DNA of 64,000 nucleotides from Arthrobacter globiformis (GTDB lineage: Bacteria > Actinomycetota > Actinomycetes > Actinomycetales > Micrococcaceae): NCBI RefSeq assembly GCF_030817195.1, contig NZ_JAUSYZ010000001.1, positions 3,348,001 to 3,412,000 on the forward strand. The letters run 5' to 3'. A model generated the notes under the pieces. That model saw only the letters and a list, made by a program, of their open reading frames with translations, had not been told where the DNA came from and did no database searches. Both the position numbers and the translations under genes were made by a program. Each line of letters begins with the position of its first letter. Position 1 is the first letter of the stretch. This document shows positions 34,014 to 42,686 of the stretch, piece by piece.

Positions 34014-34745
34014 TTACGCTTCTCCTCTGATCATGCGGATAAAAAGTTCATGCACGCGCTTCTCCCCTGTCACTTCCGGATGGAAGGAGGTGGCCAGCAG
34101 CTGGCCGGAACGCACTGCAACAATTCTAGCTGTCCCCTGCAGATCGGCCGCGTGGGAGGCGTGCTCCTGGTCGGCAGGTTCCACCTGCGCCAGGACCTCG
34201 ACGCCGGGCCCGACGCGCTCAACCCAGGGGCCGCGGATGAACACCGCGTGAACCGGCGCCACGCCGTGTTCGGTGGCGCTGAACTCCAGGCCCTTGAAGT
34301 CGAGGTCGGTCTCGAAGGACTCACGCTGCCGGCCGAATGCGTTGCGGCGCACCGTGATGTCCAGGCCGCCGAAGGTCTGCTGGGGGTTGCCGGCGAGGTC
34401 TGCGGCGGGGTCGGCGATGTCGTGCGCCAGCAGGATCATGCCCGCGCACGAGCCGTACACCGGGAGGCCGTCGGCGATCCGCTGCCGCAGCGGCCCGGCA
34501 AGGTCGAAGGCGCGCGCAAGCTTGTCGATGGCCGTCGACTCGCCGCCGGGGATGATGAGTCCGTCGAGTCCGTCGAGCTCGGCGGGGCGGCGGACACCCA
34601 CACCTGCAGCGCCCGCCGTCTCGACTGCCCGGAGGTGCTCACGGAAGTCGCCCTGCAGCGCCAGAACGCCGATGCGCAGCCCTGTGCCGGGCTTTTGGGG
34701 CACGCCGGCGGGGCGCGGAAGGGCGCTGGAAAGGGAATTGGTCAT
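34014..34745 (-). CDS. pdxT: Pyridoxal 5'-phosphate synthase glutaminase subunit PdxT
   Basis: 243-residue class I glutaminase that supplies ammonia to PdxS. Motifs: GVLALQGDFREHL, IIPGGESTAIDKL, nucleophile Cys in YGSCAGMILLA, and the His/Glu pair in SFHPEVTG. About 22 extra N-terminal residues precede the core. Here it is separated from pdxS by about 5.7 kb carrying murT-gatD, a CapA-like gene and a peptidase, so the two subunits are made from different transcripts. Confidence 0.96.
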   Translation of the reverse strand: MTNSLSSALPRPAGVPQKPGTGLRIGVLALQGDFREHLRAVETAGAAGVGVRRPAELDGLDGLIIPGGESTAIDKLARAFDLAGPLRQRIADGLPVYGSCAGMILLAHDIADPAADLAGNPQQTFGGLDITVRRNAFGRQRESFETDLDFKGLEFSATEHGVAPVHAVFIRGPWVERVGPGVEVLAQVEPADQEHASHAADLQGTARIVAVRSGQLLATSFHPEVTGEKRVHELFIRMIRGEA

Positions 34746-34836
34746 CTAAACAGCATAGTGTCCCGACGGCGGGCAGCCGCTCCCGCCGTCGGACGTCCGC
34801 CACATTGCATGGCGTTGCTGGGATATATTACAGAGC

Positions 34837-36126
34837 ATGTTTTCCCTCAGCGTTCCGCTCGGCAAATTCGTTCGCCGGGTTTCCCGGCTCAGGGGCGGAG
34901 GCTCTGCACTACCCGGCCTGGTGGTCGAAAAAATCGACCCCGGCTTCATGCAGCGGACCCTGTCCACCCTCCCCCACGGCGTCGCCGTAGTCAGCGGCAC
35001 CAACGGCAAAACCACCACCACCAAGATGGTGGTGGAACTGCTGGAAAGCCAGGGCCTGAAGGTGTTCACCAACCGCACCGGAAGCAACTTCACCCGGGGC
35101 GTCGCCGCCGCACTGCTCGGCGACGTCGACTGGCGCGGACGGCTCGACGCCGATATCGCCGTGCTGGAACTGGACGAGGCCCACGCCGTGCACTTCGTCA
35201 ACCGTGTCCCGCCGCGCTACAGCCTGCTGCTGAACGTCCTCCGCGACCAGCTGGACCGTTTCGGTGAGATCGACAAGACCGCCCAGCTCCTCCAGCACAT
35301 CGCCTCCAAGACCACGGGGACTGTGGTGCTTAACCGCGAGGACCCGCGGGTGGCGCGGATCGCCGACACGCTGCATGGTCCCGAGGTCCTCTACTTTGGC
35401 CTGGACGACTCCCTGCTGGGCACCTTCCCCAGCGACGATGAACTCCGTGCCGGACCGGGCAGCCCCGTGCCTGCGGTGCCGGAACGGCCGCAGGCCGACG
35501 TCGTCCTCCGCCGTGTGGGTGCCGATGACGCCGATTTTGAGTACGACGGCGTCACTGTCACCACCGGGATGAAGCTCCGCGGCGTCTACAACATCTTCAA
35601 CGCCGCTGCTGCGCTGGCCCTGGCCCGCAGCATCTGCGGCAGCGGCGCCGCCACGGCGGACCACAGCACCCTGCTGAAGGCCCTGTCCGAGGTGGCCCCG
35701 GCGTTCGGGCGCGGCGAAAGCCTCACGGTGGACGGGCTCCCGCTGGATCTGGTCCTGGTCAAGAACCCGAGCGGCTTCCGGCTTGGCCTCAAGTCGTTCC
35801 CCTCGGGCGGCTACGCCACCATGATTGCCATCAACGACAACTACGCTGACGGCCGCGACATGTCCTGGCTGTGGGACGTTGATTTTGACTCGCTGCGCGC
35901 GGAAGGCGTGGACCAGGTCACCGGCTCCCGGGCGTATGACATGGCCCTGCGCCTGCAGTACGACGAAGTGCAGGTCGGGGCGGTTGGCACTGACATCCCG
36001 GCCTCCCTGGCCGACTTCATCCGCAAGGGCAAGGGCCAGCCGAAGCGGGTCTTCTGCACCTACACCGCGATGCTCGCCATCCGCCGTGAGCTGTCCAAAA
36101 TCACTACAGTGGAGGTGGTCTCTTGA
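34837..36126 (+). CDS. murT: Lipid II isoglutaminyl synthase subunit MurT (zinc-ribbon cysteines absent)
   Basis: 429-residue Mur-ligase-like subunit that, with GatD, amidates the D-glutamate of lipid II. ATP loop SGTNGKTTTT (about 53-62), central domain EDPRVARIAD, C-terminal DUF1727 with NDNYADGRDMSWLWD containing the Asp expected to complete the GatD catalytic triad. In staphylococcal and streptococcal MurT a four-Cys zinc ribbon is inserted in the central domain; here that stretch (about 215-250) contains no cysteine. Divergent from pdxT, 91 bases between starts. Confidence 0.95.
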   Translation: MFSLSVPLGKFVRRVSRLRGGGSALPGLVVEKIDPGFMQRTLSTLPHGVAVVSGTNGKTTTTKMVVELLESQGLKVFTNRTGSNFTRGVAAALLGDVDWRGRLDADIAVLELDEAHAVHFVNRVPPRYSLLLNVLRDQLDRFGEIDKTAQLLQHIASKTTGTVVLNREDPRVARIADTLHGPEVLYFGLDDSLLGTFPSDDELRAGPGSPVPAVPERPQADVVLRRVGADDADFEYDGVTVTTGMKLRGVYNIFNAAAALALARSICGSGAATADHSTLLKALSEVAPAFGRGESLTVDGLPLDLVLVKNPSGFRLGLKSFPSGGYATMIAINDNYADGRDMSWLWDVDFDSLRAEGVDQVTGSRAYDMALRLQYDEVQVGAVGTDIPASLADFIRKGKGQPKRVFCTYTAMLAIRRELSKITTVEVVS

Positions 36127-36875
36127 CCCCCGATTCAGCCGCCGGCACCACCGCGTCAAAGGGCACCATCCGGGTCGTGCAGCTGTACCCGCGGGAGATG
36201 AACATCTATGGCGACTGGGGCAATGCCCTGGTGTTGCGGCAGCGCCTGAAGTGGCACGGGTACACCCCGGAACTGCTTGAGTACGACGTGGGCGACGAGT
36301 TCCCCGAGGGGGTGGACATCATCCTGGGCGGCGGCGGCCAGGACAGCGGCCAGCTTGTCATCCAGGACGACCTCCAGTCGCGGGCCGGCCTCCTCAAGGG
36401 GATGGCCGAGGACGGCACGCCCATGCTCCTGATCTGCGGCATGTACCAGCTCTTCGGCCGCTTCTTCAAGACCCGCTCGGGCCCGGTCATTCCCGGCATC
36501 GGAGTTCTGGACGTGGAGACCCACGGCACGGATGAGCGGCTGATCGGCAACGTCAAGGTCACCACCCCCGAATTCGGCGAGGTCCTGGGATACGAAAACC
36601 ACAGCGGCCAGACCACCCTGGGTCCCGGCGTCGAACCTCTGGGGACGGTGGCGAAGGGCACCGGCAACAACAGCAGGGACGGCCAGGAGGGCGCCCGGTA
36701 CCGCAATATCGTGGCCAGCTACCTGCACGGTTCCCTGCTCCCCAAGAACCCGGCCATCGCCGACTTCCTGATCCGGACCGCCGTCGAACGCAAGTACGGA
36801 ACCTTCACTCCCGGCGAACCGGACGACCGCTACGCCGTCCTGGCCCGCGAGCACGCGGCCCGTCGGCCGCGCTAG
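36123..36875 (+). CDS. gatD: Lipid II isoglutaminyl synthase glutaminase subunit GatD
   Basis: 250-residue class I glutaminase-like subunit supplying ammonia to MurT. Nucleophile C105 in LLICGMYQLFG and H202 in ASYLHGSLLPKNP; GGGGQDSGQ is the oxyanion region. The start codon is TTG at 36123, overlapping the MurT stop by four bases (TTGA) with GGAGGTGG upstream, so the subunits are made in a coupled way. Stop is 16 bases from the convergent CapA-like gene. Confidence 0.95.
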   Translation: MTPDSAAGTTASKGTIRVVQLYPREMNIYGDWGNALVLRQRLKWHGYTPELLEYDVGDEFPEGVDIILGGGGQDSGQLVIQDDLQSRAGLLKGMAEDGTPMLLICGMYQLFGRFFKTRSGPVIPGIGVLDVETHGTDERLIGNVKVTTPEFGEVLGYENHSGQTTLGPGVEPLGTVAKGTGNNSRDGQEGARYRNIVASYLHGSLLPKNPAIADFLIRTAVERKYGTFTPGEPDDRYAVLAREHAARRPR

Positions 36876-36891
36876 CAGCAAACGGACCAGA

Positions 36892-38184
36892 TCACCGCTC
36901 CTTGGTGACCAGCAGCTCGTGGGCTCCGGCCTGCGCCGCACCCATGGCCTCCACCACCTGTTTGGTCCGCAGCCGGGTGTCGGCGTCCGCTGCGGGACTG
37001 GCGCAGACGCCCTGCGGGGCGTCCGCGGCCACGGAGCACCAGCGGTAGGGGCCGCTGACGATGACTGACGGCGCCCAGGCGACGTCGGCTGCGGTCCACT
37101 TGCCGGCACTGTCCTGGCTGAACTGTGCCCGGAGCAGCAGGCCCTCGTTGTTGACGACGTACGTCGGCGACAGTTCTGTCACGCCGTTGCCCAGCCCGTA
37201 GGCGATCCAGGTCCCCTTGTACTTTTCCACGGGGAGGACCGAGTGCGTGTGGTGCCCGTAGATCATGGTGAACTGCCCGCTGTCCGCCAGCGCGTGCGCC
37301 ACCTCCAGCTGCTGGGCGTTGGGCGCGCTGGAATACTCGTCCCCCGCGTGCATGGCGCCCAGCACGATGTCCGCGCCCTGCTCCCTGGCCTCCTTGGCTT
37401 TGGCGATCATGGCGGGGGCGTCGAGCATGTCCACCTGCCACGGCTGTTCCGGGACCTGCCCGTTGAGTCCGTAGGTGCCTGCAATGACCGCAATCCGGGC
37501 GGTGTCCGTCTGCAGGATAAGGATGCCCCGGGACTCGGCCTGCGTCCGGTAGGAGCCGGTGTGCTCCAGCCCTGCGGCATCCAGCACATCCAGTGTTCTG
37601 GCGAGGCCCTCGGTGCCCTGGTCGACGGTGTGGTTGCTGGCCGTGGTGCAGGCCCGGTAGCCGACCGCCTTGGCGGCAGCGGCGATCTGCGGCGGGACGT
37701 TGAAGGAAGGATACGCGGAGAAGGGGCCACCGGGCAGGGCCACCGGCGTTTCCTGGTGGCAAATGGCGAGGTCGCTCTGTTCGATGTAGCGCCGCTGGCC
37801 TTCCAGTAGCGGACCGAAGTCGAGTCCCTTGACGCCGCCGGCCACGGCGTCCTCGTGGGCCTGCTGCCACAGCTGGGTGTGGACCAGCATGTCACCGGTG
37901 ACCAGGACGGACGTGCAGCGGACCGCCTTGCATGCGGGGCCGGCACCCGGCGTGGGCGTCGTTTCGGCGCCCGGGGTGGAGGCCGCCGTCGGCGTTGGGG
38001 CTGCAGTGTCACCGGCGCCCGGCTGCGCTGCCGGGGCGGAGGGCTGGCTGGCCGCACTCGAGGGCTGGCCGCCGGATTGTGGCTGGGCCTGCTCGGCGAT
38101 CACGCCGCAGGACGCCAGCGCCAGCATCAGCAGTGCGGCGGCGGCCACCTGTTGCACACGGCCAGACACGTTCTTGTTCCCCAT
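36892..38184 (-). CDS. CapA-like lipoprotein (poly-gamma-glutamate synthesis protein family)
   Basis: 430 residues. N-terminal lipoprotein signal with lipobox LASC at about 24-27, then a Pro/Ala/Thr-rich linker of about 55 residues, then a CapA-type metallophosphatase domain: VTGDMLVHTQLW, SDLAICHQETPVAL, ASNHTVDQGTEGL, GAMHAGDEYSSAPNAQQLEVAHAL and IYGHHTHSVLPVE. Metal-binding Asp/His/Asn residues of this fold are present. It acts outside the cell. In capsule operons CapA helps handle poly-gamma-glutamate; no capBC genes are here, so a cell-wall role is as likely. Confidence 0.88.
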   Translation of the reverse strand: MGNKNVSGRVQQVAAAALLMLALASCGVIAEQAQPQSGGQPSSAASQPSAPAAQPGAGDTAAPTPTAASTPGAETTPTPGAGPACKAVRCTSVLVTGDMLVHTQLWQQAHEDAVAGGVKGLDFGPLLEGQRRYIEQSDLAICHQETPVALPGGPFSAYPSFNVPPQIAAAAKAVGYRACTTASNHTVDQGTEGLARTLDVLDAAGLEHTGSYRTQAESRGILILQTDTARIAVIAGTYGLNGQVPEQPWQVDMLDAPAMIAKAKEAREQGADIVLGAMHAGDEYSSAPNAQQLEVAHALADSGQFTMIYGHHTHSVLPVEKYKGTWIAYGLGNGVTELSPTYVVNNEGLLLRAQFSQDSAGKWTAADVAWAPSVIVSGPYRWCSVAADAPQGVCASPAADADTRLRTKQVVEAMGAAQAGAHELLVTKER

Positions 38185-38284
38185 GACCCCAGCCTAAGTC
38201 CGGGGCATGCCGACGGCGGGCAACCGGTCCGCAGAAACCCGCCGAAACATTGTGCGCCGCAGAGCTGCATGAAAGGGTTGCTTC

Positions 38285-40297
38285 ATGACCAATCCCCTCC
38301 TTTCCCCCAGCGCCCTGCCCTTCGGACTGCCGCCGTTTGCCGACATCGAGGACGCCCACTACGCCGAGGCGGTTGACGCCGGGCTCGCCGAACACCTGGC
38401 CGAGATCCAGGCCATCGTGGACACCCCTGAGCCGGCCACGTTCGAGAACACCGCACTGGCCATGGAAAGGTCCGGCCGACTGCTGGACCGCGCCGCCGCC
38501 TCGTTCTTCACGCTGGTCTCCGCCGACGCCTCCGAGGCAATCAGGAAGCTGGAAACCGAACTGTCGCCCCGCTTCGCCGCCCATCAGGACGCCGTCTATC
38601 TTAACCGGGCGCTCTACGAGCGGTTCGACGCCGTGGACACCGGGGGCCTGGACGCCGAATCGGCCAGGCTTGTCGAGGAGTACCTCAAGGAGTTCCGCCA
38701 GTCAGGCATTCAGCTGGACGACGCCGGCCAGGACCGGCTCCGTTCCCTGAACGCCGAGCTGTCCCGGCTGGGCACGGAATTCGGCCAGCGCGTCAAGGAA
38801 GCGATGAAGTCCGCCGCCCTGCTGCTCGACAGCGTCGAGGACCTCGCCGGCCTTCCCGGGGACGAGATCGCCAGCGCCGCGGAAGCGGCCCGCGTTGCCG
38901 GACATGAGGGCAAGTTCCTCCTGACGCTCATCCAGCCCAGCAACCAGCCCGCCCTGGCGTCACTGGACAACAGGGACGTGCGCCGGCGGCTCTTCGAGGC
39001 GTCCGTGGCCCGCGGCAGCTCCGGCGGAGACCTCGACGTCCTGGACCTCGTGAAGTCCATGGTCCGGCTCCGCGCCGAAAAGGCCGCGCTGCTGGGCTTC
39101 GCCAACTATGCCGAGCTGGTGGTGGACCGGCAGACGGCCCCGGACTTCGGCGCTGTGCGGACCATGCTGAACCGGCTGGCGCCCGCGGCCGTCCGGAACG
39201 CGGACGCGGAGGCGGCCGCCCTGGCCGAGAGCGCCGGCCACCCGCTGGAGGCCTGGGACTGGGCCTACTACTCCGCCAAGGTGCGGCGGGAACGCTACAC
39301 CGTGGACGAGCAGGCGCTCAGGCCGTACTTCGAGCTGGACCGGGTACTGGCGGACGGCGTGTTCTTCGCCGCCACCTCGCTCTTCGGCATCACTTTCCAT
39401 GAGCGCAAGGACCTCGCCGGCTACCACGAGGACGTCCGGATCTGGGAGGTCCGGGACGCAGACGGAACAGGCCTGGGACTGTTCCTGGGTGACTACTACA
39501 CCCGCGAAACCAAGCGGGGCGGCGCGTGGATGAACTCGCTCGTGGACCAGTCGGCCCTCCTGGGCACCAAGCCGGTGGTCATCAACAACCTGAACATCTC
39601 CAAGCCGCCCGCGGGTGAGCCCACGCTGCTCACGCTCGATGAGGTGCGCACCGCGTTCCACGAGTTCGGCCACGCCCTGCACGGGCTGTTTTCCAATGTC
39701 ACCTATCCGCGGTTCTCGGGCACGTCGGTGCCGCGGGACTTCGTGGAGTACCCGTCCCAAGTCAACGAGATGTGGATCATGTGGCCGGAGGTGCTGTCCA
39801 ACTACGCCCGCCACCACGCCACCGGGGAGCCTCTGGCCCAGGACGTCGTCGACCGGCTCAACGAGTCCCGCCTCTGGGGTGAGGGGTTTGCCACCGCAGA
39901 GTACCTCGGCGCTGCACTGCTGGACCTTGCCTGGCATGTCCTGGAAGCCGACGGCGTTCCGGAGGACGCCCTCGAGTTCGAGGCGAAAGCACTGGCGGCC
40001 GCGGGAGTGGCACATCCGCTCATTCCCCCGCGGTACCGGACGGGCTACTTCCAGCACATCTTCGCCGGCGACGGCTACGCTGCGGGCTACTATTCCTACA
40101 TCTGGAGCGAGGTGCTGGACGCCGAGACCGTGGATTGGTTCACCGAGAACGGCGGGCTGAGCCGGGCCAACGGCGACCGCTTCCGCGCCGAACTCCTCTC
40201 CCGCGGCAACAGCCGGGATCCGCTCGAGTCGTTCCGCATGCTGCGCGGACGCGACGCCGCACTGGAGCCCCTGCTCAAGCGCCGCGGCCTGGAGTAA
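38285..40297 (+). CDS. dcp: M3 family metallopeptidase (peptidyl-dipeptidase Dcp type)
   Basis: 670-residue cytoplasmic zinc peptidase with no signal peptide. Zinc site TAFHEFGHALHGLF (HEFGH, about 460) with the downstream Glu in EYPSQVNEMW. The C-terminal HPLIPPRYRTGYFQHIFAGDGYAAGYYSYIWSEVLDAE and N-terminal LPFGLPPFADIEDAHY are typical of Dcp/oligopeptidase A. ATG 38285 follows GAAAGGGTTGCTTC. Divergent from the CapA-like gene. Confidence 0.95.
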   Translation: MTNPLLSPSALPFGLPPFADIEDAHYAEAVDAGLAEHLAEIQAIVDTPEPATFENTALAMERSGRLLDRAAASFFTLVSADASEAIRKLETELSPRFAAHQDAVYLNRALYERFDAVDTGGLDAESARLVEEYLKEFRQSGIQLDDAGQDRLRSLNAELSRLGTEFGQRVKEAMKSAALLLDSVEDLAGLPGDEIASAAEAARVAGHEGKFLLTLIQPSNQPALASLDNRDVRRRLFEASVARGSSGGDLDVLDLVKSMVRLRAEKAALLGFANYAELVVDRQTAPDFGAVRTMLNRLAPAAVRNADAEAAALAESAGHPLEAWDWAYYSAKVRRERYTVDEQALRPYFELDRVLADGVFFAATSLFGITFHERKDLAGYHEDVRIWEVRDADGTGLGLFLGDYYTRETKRGGAWMNSLVDQSALLGTKPVVINNLNISKPPAGEPTLLTLDEVRTAFHEFGHALHGLFSNVTYPRFSGTSVPRDFVEYPSQVNEMWIMWPEVLSNYARHHATGEPLAQDVVDRLNESRLWGEGFATAEYLGAALLDLAWHVLEADGVPEDALEFEAKALAAAGVAHPLIPPRYRTGYFQHIFAGDGYAAGYYSYIWSEVLDAETVDWFTENGGLSRANGDRFRAELLSRGNSRDPLESFRMLRGRDAALEPLLKRRGLE

Positions 40298-40320
40298 CCC
40301 CTCTGCTAAAAGCAAACGAC

Positions 40321-40355
40321 GGCGGCGAGCCACCCAGCAAAGGTGACTCGCCGCC
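40321..40355. terminator. Bidirectional terminator between the peptidase and pdxS
   Basis: 14-bp arms GGCGGCGAGCCACC / GGTGACTCGCCGCC with one imperfect pair (G-U when read on the minus strand) and a 7-base loop; downstream on the minus strand GTCGTTTGCTTTT is T-rich. It lies between convergent genes. Confidence 0.75.
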
Positions 40356-40404
40356 ATCGGACTAATGCGGATCGCGCCGTTCGGCGCGCCACGAGAGGCG
40401 AACG

Positions 40405-41331
40405 CTACCAGCCGCGCTCGGCGAGGCGGTGCGGCTGCGGGATCTCGTCCACGTTGATGCCGACCATGGCCTCGCCCAGGCCGCGGGAGGCCTTGGCAAT
40501 AACGTCCGGGTCATCGAAGAAGGTGGTGGCCTTCACGACGGCGGCCGCACGCTGGGCCGGGTTGCCGGACTTGAAGATACCGGAGCCCACGAACACGCCG
40601 TCGGCGCCGAGCTGCATCATCATCGCGGCGTCAGCCGGGGTGGCGATGCCGCCGGCGGTGAACAGCACCACCGGGAGCTTGCCGGTGGCGGCAATTTCCT
40701 TGACCAGTTCGTACGGGGCCTGCAGTTCCTTGGCCGCGACATACAGCTCGTCCTCGGGCAGCGAGGCAAGCTTCTTGATCTCGGCACGGATCTGGCGCAT
40801 GTGCGTGGTGGCGTTGGAGACGTCCCCGGTGCCGGCCTCGCCCTTGGAGCGGATCATGGCCGCGCCCTCGTTGATGCGGCGCAGCGCCTCACCGAGGTTG
40901 GTGGCACCGCAGACGAAGGGAACGGTGAAGTTCCACTTGTCGATGTGGTTGGTGTAGTCGGCCGGGGTCAGGACCTCGGACTCGTCGATGTAGTCGACAC
41001 CGAGGGACTGCAGGATCTGGGCCTCGACGAAGTGCCCGATCCGGGCCTTGGCCATCACCGGGATGGACACGGCGTCGATGATCTGGTCGATCATGTCCGG
41101 ATCGGACATGCGGGACACGCCGCCCTGGGCGCGGATGTCGGCCGGGACGCGCTCGAGCGCCATAACGGCAACGGCACCGGCATCTTCGGCGATGCGGGCC
41201 TGCTCGACGTTGACGACGTCCATGATGACGCCGCCCTTGAGCATCTCTGCCATGCCGCGCTTGACGCGGTTGCTGCCCGTCACGCTGTTGGCGGACGAGC
41301 CGGCTTCGTTGCTTACATCAGGTGTAGACAC
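40405..41331 (-). CDS. pdxS: Pyridoxal 5'-phosphate synthase subunit PdxS
   Basis: 308-residue (beta/alpha)8 enzyme forming PLP from ribose 5-phosphate, glyceraldehyde 3-phosphate and ammonia from PdxT. Highly conserved sequence: VKRGMAEMLKGGVIMDVV, MALERVPADIRAQGGVARM-type stretch, VMAKARIGHFVEAQIL, GEAGTGDV and GADGVFVGSGIFKS. A Ser/Asn-rich N-terminus of about 20 residues is lineage-typical. Follows pgsA at 41470 on the same strand after 138 bases. Confidence 0.98.
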   Translation of the reverse strand: MSTPDVSNEAGSSANSVTGSNRVKRGMAEMLKGGVIMDVVNVEQARIAEDAGAVAVMALERVPADIRAQGGVSRMSDPDMIDQIIDAVSIPVMAKARIGHFVEAQILQSLGVDYIDESEVLTPADYTNHIDKWNFTVPFVCGATNLGEALRRINEGAAMIRSKGEAGTGDVSNATTHMRQIRAEIKKLASLPEDELYVAAKELQAPYELVKEIAATGKLPVVLFTAGGIATPADAAMMMQLGADGVFVGSGIFKSGNPAQRAAAVVKATTFFDDPDVIAKASRGLGEAMVGINVDEIPQPHRLAERGW

Positions 41332-41469
41332 AAAAACCCCTATGGGTAGCTAGATGACCTTCGCCGGCAGTGCAGGCGGCAAGGACATGCCGTTTTTGCA
41401 CACACCGGATTACCGGATCCATTGACCGGGCAGTCCTAATACTAGTCCCACCGCGGCAGCCCGGCTTAA

Positions 41470-42090
41470 TCAGCTTTGTTCGGAGTCTTCCAGCGACTGG
41501 ACGCGCACGGCCAGGACGCGCTGGACCACCGTGACGAGGCTCGCCGCGGCCAGCAGCACCAGAGTCGCCAGCAGCACCACGGGCGGCAGCCCAACACCGG
41601 TCAGGCCGGTGATCACCAGGACGGAAACCAGCCGTTCAGCACGCTCGGCAATGCCCACGTTCGCCTGGAAGCCGAGGGATTCAGCCTTCGCCCGGACATA
41701 GGAGACCACCATGCCAAGAACCAGGCAGACGACGGCGGCAATGGCTATGGGGGCATCCGCACCGCCGGTGAAAAACCAGATGGCAAGGCCGGCAAAGAGG
41801 GCACCGTCAGCCAACCGGTCAAGGCTGGAGTCCAGGAAGTTGCCCCAGCGGCCGCCGAGGTTCTGCATCCGGGCCATGATGCCGTCGATGACATCGGAGA
41901 AGATGAACGCCGTGATGAAGACGGTTCCCCAGAACAGCTGGCCCAGCGGATAGAACACCAGGGCCCCCACCACCACGCCGGCAGTTCCGACAATGGTGAT
42001 GGCATCCGGCGAAACGCCAATTTTCAGCAGCCAGCGTGCAAGCGGGGTAAACAGCGCGGTGAAGAACCCGCGGGCATGCCTATTCAGCAT
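41470..42090 (-). CDS. pgsA: Phosphatidylinositol phosphate synthase (CDP-alcohol phosphotransferase)
   Basis: 206-residue membrane enzyme joining CDP-diacylglycerol and inositol phosphate, first step toward phosphatidylinositol lipids. The full CDP-OH-P signature is present: DVIDGIMARM then GNFLDSSLD (DxxDGxxAR-x8-GxxxDxxxD). Five to six hydrophobic helices. ATG 42090 overlaps the HIT gene stop by 11 bases. Same order (thrS, HIT, pgsA) as in mycobacteria, but the acyltransferase and mannosyltransferase (pimA) genes that follow there are not at this locus. Confidence 0.93.
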   Translation of the reverse strand: MLNRHARGFFTALFTPLARWLLKIGVSPDAITIVGTAGVVVGALVFYPLGQLFWGTVFITAFIFSDVIDGIMARMQNLGGRWGNFLDSSLDRLADGALFAGLAIWFFTGGADAPIAIAAVVCLVLGMVVSYVRAKAESLGFQANVGIAERAERLVSVLVITGLTGVGLPPVVLLATLVLLAAASLVTVVQRVLAVRVQSLEDSEQS

Positions 42091-42667
42091 GCGTCTCCCC
42101 GGGCCAGGCGTCGGCAACCTGCTGGCGGACCTCGTCGAGCGTCTGGGTGATCGCCTTGGTCTGGGCGATGATCGGGAAGAAGTTTCCGTCCCCGCCCCAG
42201 CGCGGAACGATGTGCTGATGCAGGTGGCCCGCGATGCCGGCCCCGCCCACGACACCCTGGTTCATGCCCAGGTTGAAGCCGCCGGGATTCGCCACCTTCC
42301 GCAGCACGCGCATGGCGGTCTGCGTCAGGTCGGCGAATTCGGCGGTTTCCTCCACCGTTAGGTCCGTGTAATCGGGGACGTGGCGGTACGGGCACACCAG
42401 CAGGTGGCCGGGGTTGTAGGGGAACAGGTTGAGCACCACGTAGCTCGTCCGCCCCCGGTACACGATGAGCGACTCCTCATCGGTGCGCGCCGGCGCGATG
42501 CAGAACGGGCAGTCGTCCGCGTTCTTGAACTGGTGCTGGCCGCCCTTGATGTAGGCCATGCGGTGCGGAGTCCACAGCCGCTGGAAGGCATCCGGAACTC
42601 CGGCGAGGCCAAAATCGTCCGTCACTTCCGCGTCGCCCGAATAGCCCGACTCTGTGTTGTCCTGCAC
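42080..42667 (-). CDS. HIT family hydrolase/Ap4A phosphorylase-like protein
   Basis: 195 residues. Histidine triad GHLHQHIVPRW (HxHxH) near the end, with CPFCIAPARTDEESLIVYRG and LFPYNPGHLLVCPYRHV, matching the actinobacterial group that contains the mycobacterial diadenosine tetraphosphate phosphorylase (Rv2613c). Start: GTG 42667 with GGAGGGG five bases upstream; the open frame continues upstream but into the thrS 3' region. 20 bases after the thrS stop, so co-transcribed. Confidence 0.92.
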   Translation of the reverse strand: MQDNTESGYSGDAEVTDDFGLAGVPDAFQRLWTPHRMAYIKGGQHQFKNADDCPFCIAPARTDEESLIVYRGRTSYVVLNLFPYNPGHLLVCPYRHVPDYTDLTVEETAEFADLTQTAMRVLRKVANPGGFNLGMNQGVVGGAGIAGHLHQHIVPRWGGDGNFFPIIAQTKAITQTLDEVRQQVADAWPGETHAE

Positions 42668-42686
42668 GTGTTCCCCTCCGCCGCGG

